From assembly GCF_018728565.1 (NCBI RefSeq), contig NZ_JACSOI010000007.1, forward strand, positions 124,001-188,000: a DNA stretch of 64,000 bases. Reading direction: 5' to 3'. The position numbers were made by a program, and so were the translations under genes. This DNA comes from Zobellia russellii. GTDB lineage: Bacteria > Bacteroidota > Bacteroidia > Flavobacteriales > Flavobacteriaceae. This document shows positions 8,630-17,443 of the stretch, in pieces. The first letter of the stretch is position 1, and the number at the start of each line of letters is the position of its first letter. The notes beneath the pieces are model-generated. The model was not told the DNA's origin. It searched no databases and worked only from the letters and a program-made list of their open reading frames with translations.

Positions 8630-9394
8630 CTAAAATTTACGTTGGGTCAACCAGTTGTCCAGAACTTCGTTAAATTTATCAGGATGCTCCATCATTGGGG
8701 CATGACCACACTTTTCAATCCAATAAAGGTCGGAATCAGGTAGCAATTCATGAAAAAGATCGGCCACATCCGGTGGGGTTACCCCATCGTTCTCGCCCCA
8801 AATGATACAGGTTGGTGTATTCATTTTGGGTAGGTCATTGGCCATGTTATGGCGTATGGCACTTTTGGCGATAGCCAATGTTTTTATAATTTTTTTTCGG
8901 TCGTTTACGGTTGCAAATACCTCGTCTACAATTTCTTTGGTGGCAATGGCGGGATCATAAAAAACGTCTTGGGCCTTTTTCTTTATAAATTCATAATCGC
9001 CACGTCTTGGGTAGCCGTCTCCCATAGCACTTTCATATAAACCGGAACTGCCCGTAATTACGAGGGCTTTTACCAGTTTAGGGTACAGCTTGGTATGGAG
9101 TAGACCTATGTGCCCTCCTAGAGAGTTTCCTAATAATATAACATCTTTAAGCTCTTTGAACTCAATGAATTTGGCTAGGAATTTAGCAAATTGCTTGACG
9201 TTCGTCTTAAGCATGGGCATATCGTAGATAGGTAATTCTGGAATAAGTACTTTATAACCCTTTTTCGGAAAGTATTCAGTAACACCTTGAAAGTTGCTAA
9301 GCCCTCCCATAAGACCGTGTAAAATAATGATAGGTGTACCTTCGCCTATCTCTATATACCGGAATTTTCCTTCCTTAATTAAATTTTCTTCCAT
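8630..9394 (-). CDS. Alpha/beta hydrolase
   Basis: A cytoplasmic alpha/beta-hydrolase of 254 residues. It shows the oxyanion HGLMGG, the nucleophile elbow GNSLGG (Ser near residue 97), an acidic residue in the GENDGVTP region, and the catalytic His in CGHAPMMEHP. There is no signal peptide. The substrate is unknown. The family includes esterases, haloperoxidase-like enzymes and MenH-like proteins. Its promoter is probably the -7 box at 9420-9427. engB follows after 33 bp. Confidence 0.85.
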   Translation of the reverse strand: MEENLIKEGKFRYIEIGEGTPIIILHGLMGGLSNFQGVTEYFPKKGYKVLIPELPIYDMPMLKTNVKQFAKFLAKFIEFKELKDVILLGNSLGGHIGLLHTKLYPKLVKALVITGSSGLYESAMGDGYPRRGDYEFIKKKAQDVFYDPAIATKEIVDEVFATVNDRKKIIKTLAIAKSAIRHNMANDLPKMNTPTCIIWGENDGVTPPDVADLFHELLPDSDLYWIEKCGHAPMMEHPDKFNEVLDNWLTQRKF

Positions 9395-9419
9395 TCAAGA
9401 TACTTCTTGGTCTGTTCGT

Positions 9420-9427
9420 CAAAGATA
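9420..9427 (-). promoter_or_regulatory. -7 promoter box of the hydrolase-engB operon
   Basis: TATCTTTG on the minus strand is an exact match to the Bacteroidota consensus TAnnTTTG. It ends 26 bp before the hydrolase start. No clear -33 TTTG was seen at the usual spacing. Confidence 0.5.
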
Positions 9428-9476
9428 GACATAATCCTACAATGACTATTATACAAGTATAGGCCAATAAAGCGAG

Positions 9477-9552
9477 AATTGCCCATTATTTTTTGATTAC
9501 GACTAAAATTCGCTCTTTTTTCAGGGCACTAAATTGCCCATAATTTATGCCC
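9477..9552 (+). repeat. TGCCC repeats upstream of mraZ
   Basis: Two 14-bp direct copies, AATTGCCCATTATT (9477-9490) and AATTGCCCATAATT (9532-9545), differ at one base. A third TGCCC lies at 9548-9552, and an inverted GGGCA at 9524-9528 faces the copy at 9535-9539. They lie between the divergent hydrolase and mraZ promoters and may bind a regulator. No function is known. Confidence 0.4.
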
Positions 9553-9575
9553 AAAAGCCACTAGTTATTAACAAA

Positions 9576-9602
9576 GTGGTAATTAGTGGTAAAATGTGGT
9601 AA
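9576..9602 (+). promoter_or_regulatory. MraZ-binding repeats (three GTGGTAA boxes)
   Basis: Three identical GTGGTAA heptamers start at 9576, 9586 and 9596, exactly 10 bp apart. MraZ of other bacteria binds short tandem GTGG-type repeats upstream of its own gene and represses the division cluster. The last box ends 9 bp before the -7 box at 9612, so bound MraZ would cover the -33 region. This fits autorepression of the whole dcw operon. Confidence 0.8.
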
Positions 9603-9611
9603 TAAAATTTG

Positions 9612-9619
9612 TAGTTTTG
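9612..9619 (+). promoter_or_regulatory. -7 box of the dcw (mraZ) promoter
   Basis: TAGTTTTG matches TAnnTTTG exactly. It lies 30 bp before the mraZ start and just after the three GTGGTAA boxes. Confidence 0.6.
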
Positions 9620-9649
9620 AGTTATAGTATTGTAAAACAGCTTTTTTAA

Positions 9650-10123
9650 GTGATAAATTTCATTGGGACATACGATTGTAAGGCCGATGCCAAAGGTAGG
9701 GTAATGATACCAGTTGCCCTAAAAAATCAGATGTCTCCTATTTTAAATCAAAGTTTTGTCATCAAAAGATCTGTTTTTCAGCCTTGTTTGGAATTATATC
9801 CTATGGAAGAGTGGAATCTTCTTATGGAGAAGATGAACAAGAAAAACCGTTTCAAGAAAAAGAACAACGATTTTATCCGTCGTTTTTCTGCTGGGGTAAA
9901 GGTCATAGAGATCGATGCTACAGGTAGAATGCTAATTCCTAAGAACCTTGTGGAGATTGCCAATATCTCTAAAGAGGTGGTTTTGAGTTCGGCAATCAAC
10001 ATTATTGAAATTTGGGACAAGGATAGTTATGAGAAAGTATTGGAAGAAACTGCAGAGGATTTTGCCGAACTGGCAGAAGAGGTGATGGGGGATGACGGAG
10101 ATGACGAAAGCTATGTATCATAA
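9650..10123 (+). CDS. mraZ: MraZ, transcriptional regulator of the dcw cluster
   Basis: MraZ is an AbrB-like DNA-binding protein that forms rings and binds repeats in its own promoter. The two tandem SpoVT/AbrB-like repeats are visible as CKADAKGRVMIPVALK and EIDATGRMLIPKNLVE. The C-terminus is acidic (EEVMGDDGDDE). The start is GTG at 9650, with residues MINFIGTYDCKADAKG matching the family. It heads the division cluster and overlaps the start of rsmH. Regulation through the upstream GTGGTAA boxes is very likely. Confidence 0.93.
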   Translation: MINFIGTYDCKADAKGRVMIPVALKNQMSPILNQSFVIKRSVFQPCLELYPMEEWNLLMEKMNKKNRFKKKNNDFIRRFSAGVKVIEIDATGRMLIPKNLVEIANISKEVVLSSAINIIEIWDKDSYEKVLEETAEDFAELAEEVMGDDGDDESYVS

Positions 10124-11027
10124 TCCTGTTTTATTGGAAGAGTCCGTAAACGGTCTCAATATAAAGGAAGACGGCGTGTATGTTGATGTCACTTTTGGTG
10201 GCGGAGGGCATTCCAAGCACATATTGAAGCAATTGGGAAGCGAGGGTAAATTGTTTGCCTTTGATCAAGATGAAGATGCGCTTGCAAATACGCTAGGGGA
10301 CCCAAGGTTTACATTGATCAATGAGAACTTTAGGTTCATAAGGCAGTTTCTTAAGTTCTATGGCATTAGAAAGGTAGATGGAATTTTAGCCGATTTTGGT
10401 GTTTCATCACATCAGTTTGATAAAGCTGAACGCGGATTTTCTACCCGTTTTGAAGCGGATTTGGATATGCGCATGAGCAAAAGGAATCTTTTGTCCGCTT
10501 ATGATGTGGTCAATAAGTATGATTATGACGATTTAAGAAAAGTTCTTTTTCAGTATGGCGATTTAAGAAATGCGAATGCCATGGCAAAGACCATTTTGGC
10601 AAAGCGAGAAGAAGAGCCTATAAAGACAACAGACAGGTTGAAAGAGGTGTTGCGCTCATTTCTGCCCAATGCAAAAGAGCATAAAATATTGGCCCAAATT
10701 TATCAGGCCATTCGTATTGAAGTCAACCAGGAGATTGCTGTAATAGAGGAATTTTTGTTGCAAACTCCGGAGTTGCTAGATGTAGGAGGTAGGTTGAGTA
10801 TAATAAGCTATCACTCATTGGAGGATCGTTTGGTAAAACGGTTCATTAGAGAAGGGCAGTTTCAGGGTGAGGCGCCAAAAGATTTTTATGGAAATATAGA
10901 TGTTCCATTTAAAAAAGTGGGGCCGTTAATTGTTCCGTCCAAAGAGGAAATAGCACAGAATAATCGTGCGCGAAGTGCCAAATTGAGAATTGCGGAGCGC
11001 ATAGAAAAAGTGAATCTTAAAAATTGA
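10101..11027 (+). CDS. rsmH: 16S rRNA (cytosine-1402-N4)-methyltransferase RsmH
   Basis: It methylates C1402 of 16S rRNA. The SAM-binding motif is DVTFGGGGHSKHIL, followed by the family stretches ADFGVSSHQFD, GFSTRFEADLDMRMS and SYHSLEDRLVKRF. ATGs at 10092, 10101 and 10113 are all in frame and overlap the end of mraZ. The middle one is chosen, with moderate certainty. The overlap suggests coupled translation with mraZ. Confidence 0.93.
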   Translation: MTKAMYHNPVLLEESVNGLNIKEDGVYVDVTFGGGGHSKHILKQLGSEGKLFAFDQDEDALANTLGDPRFTLINENFRFIRQFLKFYGIRKVDGILADFGVSSHQFDKAERGFSTRFEADLDMRMSKRNLLSAYDVVNKYDYDDLRKVLFQYGDLRNANAMAKTILAKREEEPIKTTDRLKEVLRSFLPNAKEHKILAQIYQAIRIEVNQEIAVIEEFLLQTPELLDVGGRLSIISYHSLEDRLVKRFIREGQFQGEAPKDFYGNIDVPFKKVGPLIVPSKEEIAQNNRARSAKLRIAERIEKVNLKN

Positions 11028-11044
11028 AAAGAGAGAAGAAAAAC

Positions 11045-11371
11045 ATGAAAAAAGGATTGTTGAACATACTTAAAGGTAGGTTTTTGGTGAGTGATGACGC
11101 GCCTAAGAACTGGTTGTTCATCATTTTCACTTCTTTTCTGGCTACGGTAATGATTGGTAGCTCGCATAGTGCGGATAAAAAAGTACATCAAATTGCCGCT
11201 TTAAACGAAGAGGTGAAAGAGCTTCGTAATGAATTTGTAGATGCGCGATCGGATGTTCAGCAATTAAAGTTGGAATCTACCGTGATGCAGATCGTTGCGG
11301 AGAAAGGGTTGTTTCCTTCGCAGGTGCCGCCCAAACAGATTAGGGTAATATCAAACAAAGAGGAAGAATAG
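11045..11371 (+). CDS. ftsL: FtsL-like cell division protein
   Basis: A small bitopic membrane protein at the ftsL position of the cluster. It has a cytoplasmic N-terminus (about 1-25), one membrane segment (WLFIIFTSFLATVMIG, about 27-43), then a heptad-like helical periplasmic region (AALNEEVKELRNEFVDARSD) ending in EKGLFPSQVPPK. This is the plan of FtsL in the FtsQLB complex. The start is ATG at 11045, preceded by a purine-rich gagagaag. A TTG at 11024 would overlap rsmH. The stop overlaps the ftsI GTG by one base. Confidence 0.85.
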   Translation: MKKGLLNILKGRFLVSDDAPKNWLFIIFTSFLATVMIGSSHSADKKVHQIAALNEEVKELRNEFVDARSDVQQLKLESTVMQIVAEKGLFPSQVPPKQIRVISNKEEE

Positions 11372-13377
11372 TGGCTGTAACCGAAAAAAGCATATTGACC
11401 CGGTTGTACGTTGTAACGGCGTTCATGTTCCTGTTTGCTGTAGCAGTACTTTTCAAATTGGTGAACATTCAGTTCGTGCAAGGAGAGAAGTATAAGGCTT
11501 TGGCTATGGAGCGTACGGAGAAAATGTTCACTATTGCGCCTAATAGGGGTAATCTGTACTCGGATGATGGTAGTTTGTTGGCTACTTCGGTATCGCGTTA
11601 CACTATTCGTTTTGATGCGGTTACCGTAAGCGATGAGGATTTTAGAAAGAATATTGTGCCATTGTCCAATTCACTTTCAAAAATGTTGGGTAAGCCTTCA
11701 TCGCATTATCAAAAATTATTGCGCAAGGCTAAAGTGAATAAAAATAGGTATGCACTTATAGCTAGAAACCTGGATTATTCAGAATATATAACGGTTAAGG
11801 ATTTTCCTTTGTTCAATAAAGGTCCGTACAAAGGAGGATTGATTATTGAGCAGAAAACGGTAAGGGAGCATCCGTTAGGTAAGATTGCCGAGCGTAGTGT
11901 TGGGTACGAAAATGTAGATGAGGATGGGTACTATTCCGGTGTGGGGCTGGAAAGGGCCTATGGGGAATATTTGAGAGGTGTAGAAGGAAAAAGACTAAAA
12001 CAAAAGATTGCCAAAGGCCAGTGGAAGCCAATAGGGTGGGAGAATATCATAGAACCTAAAGATGGGTATGATTTGGTGTCTACCATCGATATTAATATTC
12101 AAGATATCGCCCACCACGCTTTGCTGGGGCAGCTGGAGCATTACAAAGCGGACCATGGTTGTGTTATTGTAATGGAAACGGAAACCGGAGAGGTAAAGGC
12201 TATCTCAAATTTGGGAAGAACGGAGTCTGGTAAGTATTATGAGCGCTTAAATTATGCTATTGGGGAGTCTAGTGAGCCCGGATCTACTTTTAAGTTAATG
12301 TCGCTTGTGGCCGCGCTAGAAGATAAGGTAATTGATACCAGTACCGTAATGGATACGGAAAAAGGACGCTGGAAAATCTATGATAGAATTGTAAAGGATT
12401 CCAAGTGGGGCGGTTACGGTAAGATTTCTGCAGGCCATGCTTTTGAGGTTTCTTCCAACACGGCTTTTGCAAAAATGATTCATAACAATTACAAGAACGA
12501 TCCGGAAAAATATGTCAATCGTCTTATGAGTATGAATCTCAACAAAAAGCTTGATTTGCCTATAAAGGGTGAAGGAGAGCCGGTTATTAGATTTCCTGGA
12601 GATAAAGGTTGGTCCGGTATTTCGTTGGCTTGGATGTCCCATGGGTATGAGGTTTCAATGACGCCTTTACAAGTGTTGACATTTTATAACGCTATCGCCA
12701 ATGATGGTGAAATGGTAAAGCCTAGGTTGATAAAAGAAGTGCGGGAGTGGGATCTTACCATTCAGAAATTTGATAAAGAGGTGATTAATCCATCGGTTTG
12801 TTCTAAAGAAACGGCTGCTAAAGTTCAGCAGTTGTTAAAGAATGTAGTGGAGAAAAAATATGGAACGGGTCACGGTCTGTATTCACCTAATTTTTCAATG
12901 GCAGGCAAAACGGGTACGGCACAGAAAAATTATGTGTCCAAGGATCCGGACAAATTAAAGTACATATCCTCGTTTGCAGGTTATTTTCCGGCGGAAAACC
13001 CAAAATACTCCTGTATAGTGGTTATTCATGAGCCGGACAAGAGTGTGGGGTATTATGGGGCGGATGTTTCCGGGCCGGTATTTAAATCGGTTGCTCAGAA
13101 GGTGTACGCTACATCGCCGTTGGTAGATGAGGTAGATATGGAAAAGATGAAAGACCAACGATTGGATAAATCGTACCAGAAATATTATGCAGAGGCCCAA
13201 AAGAGCTATAAGCAAGTGCCTAATGTTAAGGGAATGAGCGGTATGGATGCTATTTCCATTCTAGAAAATTTAGGGATTGAGGTAGAGGTAAGGGGCAATG
13301 GCAAAGTAAAAAGACAGTCCGTTTCACAAGGAGCGGATATCAAGGATATCAAAAAAATTACGCTAGAATTATCGTGA
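11371..13377 (+). CDS. ftsI: FtsI, septal peptidoglycan transpeptidase (PBP3 type) with PASTA domain
   Basis: A class B penicillin-binding protein that cross-links septal peptidoglycan. It has an N-terminal membrane anchor (about 12-32) and a PBP dimer domain. The transpeptidase motifs are S305-T-F-K308 (active-site Ser), S361-S-N363 and K513-T-G515. The C-terminus carries a PASTA-like domain (VPNVKGMSGMDAISILENLG), as in many Bacteroidota. The start is GTG at 11371, one base into the ftsL stop. The stop overlaps the murE start in GTGA. Confidence 0.96.
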   Translation: MAVTEKSILTRLYVVTAFMFLFAVAVLFKLVNIQFVQGEKYKALAMERTEKMFTIAPNRGNLYSDDGSLLATSVSRYTIRFDAVTVSDEDFRKNIVPLSNSLSKMLGKPSSHYQKLLRKAKVNKNRYALIARNLDYSEYITVKDFPLFNKGPYKGGLIIEQKTVREHPLGKIAERSVGYENVDEDGYYSGVGLERAYGEYLRGVEGKRLKQKIAKGQWKPIGWENIIEPKDGYDLVSTIDINIQDIAHHALLGQLEHYKADHGCVIVMETETGEVKAISNLGRTESGKYYERLNYAIGESSEPGSTFKLMSLVAALEDKVIDTSTVMDTEKGRWKIYDRIVKDSKWGGYGKISAGHAFEVSSNTAFAKMIHNNYKNDPEKYVNRLMSMNLNKKLDLPIKGEGEPVIRFPGDKGWSGISLAWMSHGYEVSMTPLQVLTFYNAIANDGEMVKPRLIKEVREWDLTIQKFDKEVINPSVCSKETAAKVQQLLKNVVEKKYGTGHGLYSPNFSMAGKTGTAQKNYVSKDPDKLKYISSFAGYFPAENPKYSCIVVIHEPDKSVGYYGADVSGPVFKSVAQKVYATSPLVDEVDMEKMKDQRLDKSYQKYYAEAQKSYKQVPNVKGMSGMDAISILENLGIEVEVRGNGKVKRQSVSQGADIKDIKKITLELS

Positions 13378-14837
13378 AGTTGCTAAAAAACATATTGTTC
13401 GGCGCAAGCCTCACCAATGTAATCGGTTCTACCGATGTTTTGGTGAACGCTATCTGTTTTGACTCTAGAAAAGTTAAGATGGATGATGTTTTTGTGGCTA
13501 TAAAAGGCACTGTAACAGATGGTCATTTGTATATAGCTAAGGCTATAGACCTTGGTGCAAAAGCTATTGTATGCGAGACGCTACCAGAGCAAACCATAGA
13601 TGGGGTTACCTATGTAGAGGTAAAGGACGGCAATACTGCCTTGGCAATGATGGCTTCTAATTTTTATGGTAATCCTTCAAAGAATTTAAAATTAGTAGGG
13701 GTAACGGGTACCAATGGTAAGACCACTATTTCTAGCTTACTGTATCAATTGTTTAAAAAAGCGGGATACAAAGTGGGTCTTTTGTCAACTATCAAAATTA
13801 TGGTAGATGATGAGGTTTATGCAACAAGCCATACCACTCCGGATGCATTGACAATTAATGAGCACCTGTACCTTATGAACGAGGCTGGTGTGGAGTTTTG
13901 TTTTATGGAAGTCAGTTCGCACGGAATTCACCAAAAAAGAACACAAGGGTTGGTCTTTGAAGGGGCTATTTTCACGAACCTTTCCCATGACCATTTAGAT
14001 TACCATAAGACCTTTGCAGAGTATAGGGATACCAAAAAGATACTGTTTGATCAATTGCCAAAAAGTGCTTTTGCCGTTTCCAATATAGACGATAAGAATG
14101 GGGCTGTTATGCTTCAGAATACGAAAGCAAAAAAATATACCTACGCGCTAAGAACGTATGCGGATTATCGTGCGCAAGTATTGGAGAGTCAATTTAACGG
14201 TACACTCTTAAAAATAAACGAGCATGAACTGTGGTCTAGGTTAATAGGTCATTTTAATGCCTATAATATGTTGGCCATTTTCGCTACCGCGGATTTGTTG
14301 GGTATGGAAACTCTGGAAACCTTAAGGTTGCTGAGTGAATTGGACAATGTAGACGGCCGCTTTCAATATTTTATATCTAGTAAAAAGATTACTGCCATAG
14401 TGGATTATGCCCATACGCCGGATGCGCTAAAAAATGTGTTGGAAACAATCAGCACTTTGAGAACTGGAAATGAAAACGTCATCACCGTTGTGGGGTGTGG
14501 TGGCGATAGAGACAGATCTAAGCGTCCGGTAATGGGTCATATTGCTTCGGCAATGAGCAATAAGGCCATTTTTACTTCGGATAATCCTAGAAGTGAATCG
14601 CCATCCTCTATAATTGAAGCTATGGAAGAAGGAGTGGAGCCACAGAACGTAAAGAAAATCCTGTCCATAGAAAATAGGGAACAGGCTATAAAAACGGCGT
14701 GCCAATTGGCCAATGCCGAAGATATTATCCTCATTGCGGGTAAAGGTCATGAGACCTATCAGGAAACCAACGGAAAGCGTATTCACTTTGATGATTTTGA
14801 AATGGTCAAAGACGTTCTCAAAAGTTTGGATAAATAA
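13374..14837 (+). CDS. murE: UDP-MurNAc-tripeptide synthetase MurE
   Basis: It adds the third amino acid to the UDP-MurNAc-dipeptide. The ATP loop is GVTGTNGKTT, and the Mur ligase central and C-terminal domains follow. The substrate motif DNPRSE is the form that recognises meso-diaminopimelate, so the peptidoglycan should be DAP type. The length of 487 is normal. The start is GTG at 13374, overlapping ftsI by 4 bp. Confidence 0.95.
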   Translation: MKLLKNILFGASLTNVIGSTDVLVNAICFDSRKVKMDDVFVAIKGTVTDGHLYIAKAIDLGAKAIVCETLPEQTIDGVTYVEVKDGNTALAMMASNFYGNPSKNLKLVGVTGTNGKTTISSLLYQLFKKAGYKVGLLSTIKIMVDDEVYATSHTTPDALTINEHLYLMNEAGVEFCFMEVSSHGIHQKRTQGLVFEGAIFTNLSHDHLDYHKTFAEYRDTKKILFDQLPKSAFAVSNIDDKNGAVMLQNTKAKKYTYALRTYADYRAQVLESQFNGTLLKINEHELWSRLIGHFNAYNMLAIFATADLLGMETLETLRLLSELDNVDGRFQYFISSKKITAIVDYAHTPDALKNVLETISTLRTGNENVITVVGCGGDRDRSKRPVMGHIASAMSNKAIFTSDNPRSESPSSIIEAMEEGVEPQNVKKILSIENREQAIKTACQLANAEDIILIAGKGHETYQETNGKRIHFDDFEMVKDVLKSLDK

Positions 14838-14874
14838 CAAGGACCAAATAAGAAAAAGACTAGAAGCTTAAAAG

Positions 14875-16095
14875 ATGCTATACTACCTATTCGAATATTT
14901 AGAAAAACAATACCAGTTGCCGGGGGCGAGCTTGTTTCAGTTCACCACCTTTAGAGCGGCTATGGCTATTCTATTTTCATTGATAATCGCTACGGTATAT
15001 GGTAAGCGCGTTATTCTTTTTCTTCAAAAGAAGCAAATAGGCGAAAGTGTAAGAGACCTTGGTCTTGAAGGACAGAAACAAAAGGCGGGAACCCCTACCA
15101 TGGGCGGACTCATCATTATCATGTCTACTTTAATACCGGTTCTTCTGTTCGCTAAGTTGGATAATATTTACATCATCTTGTTGATTGTCACCACGCTTTG
15201 GATGGGTTTCATCGGTTTTACGGATGACTATATTAAAGTGTTCAAAAAGGACAAAGAAGGGCTTAAAGGTAGGTTTAAGGTTTTGGGTCAGGTAGTTTTA
15301 GGACTTGGTGTTGGAGCTACCCTATATTTTCACCCTGGAGTAACCATGAGAGAAGACTCCAGCACTATGATTACGGAGGAGCTTCAGGTGCGAGACGTTA
15401 TGGGTAAGGAAATTCAATCCGTACGGACTACGGTTCCTTTTTTCAAGAACAATGAACTGGATTATAGTGATTTTATTGGTTGGGCCGGAGAAAGTGCTAG
15501 GGATTATGCGTGGTTGATATTCATTCCTATCGTAATACTTATTGTAACTGCCGTTTCCAATGGAGCCAACCTTACGGATGGTATAGATGGGCTAGCAGCA
15601 GGTACATCGGCAATTATTGTATTTACGCTCGGCATATTTGCGTGGGTATCCGGTAACGTCATATTTTCCAATTATCTAGATATCATGTTTATACCCAATT
15701 CAGGGGAATTGGTGGTCTTTATAACTGCTTTTGTAGGGGCTTTGGTAGGGTTTCTTTGGTACAATGCCTTTCCTGCACAGGTGTTTATGGGAGATACCGG
15801 TAGTTTAACAATTGGAGGAATCATTGCGGTAATCGCCATTATCATTAGAAAGGAATTATTGATACCCATTTTATGCGGAATCTTCTTTGCCGAGTCTTTA
15901 TCGGTTATGATACAGGTGGGTTACTTCAAGTATACCAAAAAGAAATTTGGAGAGGGGAAACGTGTTTTTCTTATGTCGCCCATTCATCATCATTATCAGG
16001 TAAAAGGGTATCATGAGAGTAAGATCGTAACCCGTTTTTGGATTGTAGGTATCCTATTGGCCATTATTACCATCGTTACCTTGAAAGTAAGATAA
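14875..16095 (+). CDS. mraY: Phospho-MurNAc-pentapeptide transferase MraY
   Basis: An integral membrane enzyme that makes lipid I from UDP-MurNAc-pentapeptide and undecaprenyl phosphate. Key motifs are [27 protein letters not shown] and MSPIHHHYQ, including the catalytic Asp residues. At 406 residues it is longer than the roughly 360 of E. coli because of an insert of about 50-60 residues near 150-215 ([14 protein letters not shown] and following), as usual in this phylum. About ten membrane segments are predicted. It lies 37 bp after murE. Confidence 0.95.
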   Translation: MLYYLFEYLEKQYQLPGASLFQFTTFRAAMAILFSLIIATVYGKRVILFLQKKQIGESVRDLGLEGQKQKAGTPTMGGLIIIMSTLIPVLLFAKLDNIYIILLIVTTLWMGFIGFTDDYIKVFKKDKEGLKGRFKVLGQVVLGLGVGATLYFHPGVTMREDSSTMITEELQVRDVMGKEIQSVRTTVPFFKNNELDYSDFIGWAGESARDYAWLIFIPIVILIVTAVSNGANLTDGIDGLAAGTSAIIVFTLGIFAWVSGNVIFSNYLDIMFIPNSGELVVFITAFVGALVGFLWYNAFPAQVFMGDTGSLTIGGIIAVIAIIIRKELLIPILCGIFFAESLSVMIQVGYFKYTKKKFGEGKRVFLMSPIHHHYQVKGYHESKIVTRFWIVGILLAIITIVTLKVR

Positions 16096-16096
16096 G

Positions 16097-17431
16097 ATGA
16101 AAAGGTTGGTGATTTTAGGTGGAGGCGAAAGTGGAGTAGGCACGGCCATTTTGGGAAAGAAAAAGGGATACGAGGTTTTTGTGTCCGACAGAGGAAAAAT
16201 TAAAGAAAAATATAGAAACGTTCTTGAACATTTTGATATTGATTGGGAAGCTGAAAAGCACACCGAGGCGAAAATCCTAAATGCGGATTTAGTAATGAAG
16301 AGTCCGGGCATACCTGATACGGTGCCATTGGTTCAGGCCTTGCAGGGAAAAGGTATTCCGGTTATTTCGGAAATCGAGTTTGCATCAAAATATACAGATG
16401 CTACTTTAATAGGAATTACTGGAAGCAATGGTAAGACCACCACAACTATGTTGGCAAATCACCTTTTAAAAGAAGGAGGTGCAAATGTAGGAATGGCGGG
16501 GAATATTGGTGATAGTTATGCCAAAATGGTAGCGGAGAACAATTTTGATTTCTATGTTTTGGAAATCAGCAGTTTTCAGTTGGATGGCATTTTAGATTTT
16601 AAACCGCATATCGCCATTCTAACAAATATTACTCCGGACCATTTGGACCGGTATGATTACAAATTTGAAAATTATGTCGCTTCAAAATTCCGCATAGCGG
16701 AGAACCAGACCGAAGACGACTTTTTTATATATGACGCAGATGATCCGGTGATTGTCGCGTGGCTTGAAAAGCACCCCATTAAATCAAAATTGCTCCCTTT
16801 TTCCATTATGCGAGAATTGGAAGAAGGAGCTTACTTAAAGAACAATAACATAATACTGAACTCAACTAACGAGACATTGGAAATGACAAAAGAGACATTA
16901 GCACTAGAAGGAAAACACAACTTAAAGAACAGCATGGCGGCAATGACTGCTGCAAAATTAGTAGGGATAAGAAAAGCATCAATCCGTGAGAGTATCGCTA
17001 ATTTTCAGGGAGCGCCACATCGCCTTGAAAACGTATTGAAAATACATCACGTACAGTATATAAACGATTCTAAGGCAACCAACGTAAACTCTGTGTTCTA
17101 CGCATTGGATAGCGTTAAAACACCTATTGTTTGGATTGTTGGGGGACAGGACAAAGGCAATGATTATAAAGAATTGATGCCGTTAGTGCGTGAAAAAGTT
17201 AAGGCTATAGTTTGTTTAGGACTTGATAACGAAAAAATCAAAGATGCTTTTGGTAACGTGGTGGATTTGATGGTAGAGACCTTTGCTATGGAAGAAGCTG
17301 TCAAGGTAGCTTATAAGATTGCCGAACGTGGCGATACGGTTTTGTTGTCTCCCGCATGTGCCAGTTTTGATTTGTTTCAGAACTATGAAGATCGTGGCGA
17401 CCAATTTAAAGCAGCTGTAAAAGCATTGTAA
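16097..17431 (+). CDS. murD: UDP-MurNAc-L-alanine:D-glutamate ligase MurD
   Basis: It adds D-glutamate to UDP-MurNAc-L-Ala. It starts with a Rossmann-like LVILGGGESGVG, then the ATP loop GITGSNGKTTTT, and later NDSKATNVNS and SPACASFDLF typical of MurD. The length is 444 residues. The ATG at 16097 lies one base after the mraY stop, so translation is probably coupled. Confidence 0.95.
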   Translation: MKRLVILGGGESGVGTAILGKKKGYEVFVSDRGKIKEKYRNVLEHFDIDWEAEKHTEAKILNADLVMKSPGIPDTVPLVQALQGKGIPVISEIEFASKYTDATLIGITGSNGKTTTTMLANHLLKEGGANVGMAGNIGDSYAKMVAENNFDFYVLEISSFQLDGILDFKPHIAILTNITPDHLDRYDYKFENYVASKFRIAENQTEDDFFIYDADDPVIVAWLEKHPIKSKLLPFSIMRELEEGAYLKNNNIILNSTNETLEMTKETLALEGKHNLKNSMAAMTAAKLVGIRKASIRESIANFQGAPHRLENVLKIHHVQYINDSKATNVNSVFYALDSVKTPIVWIVGGQDKGNDYKELMPLVREKVKAIVCLGLDNEKIKDAFGNVVDLMVETFAMEEAVKVAYKIAERGDTVLLSPACASFDLFQNYEDRGDQFKAAVKAL

Positions 17432-17443
17432 AAAGTATATAGA

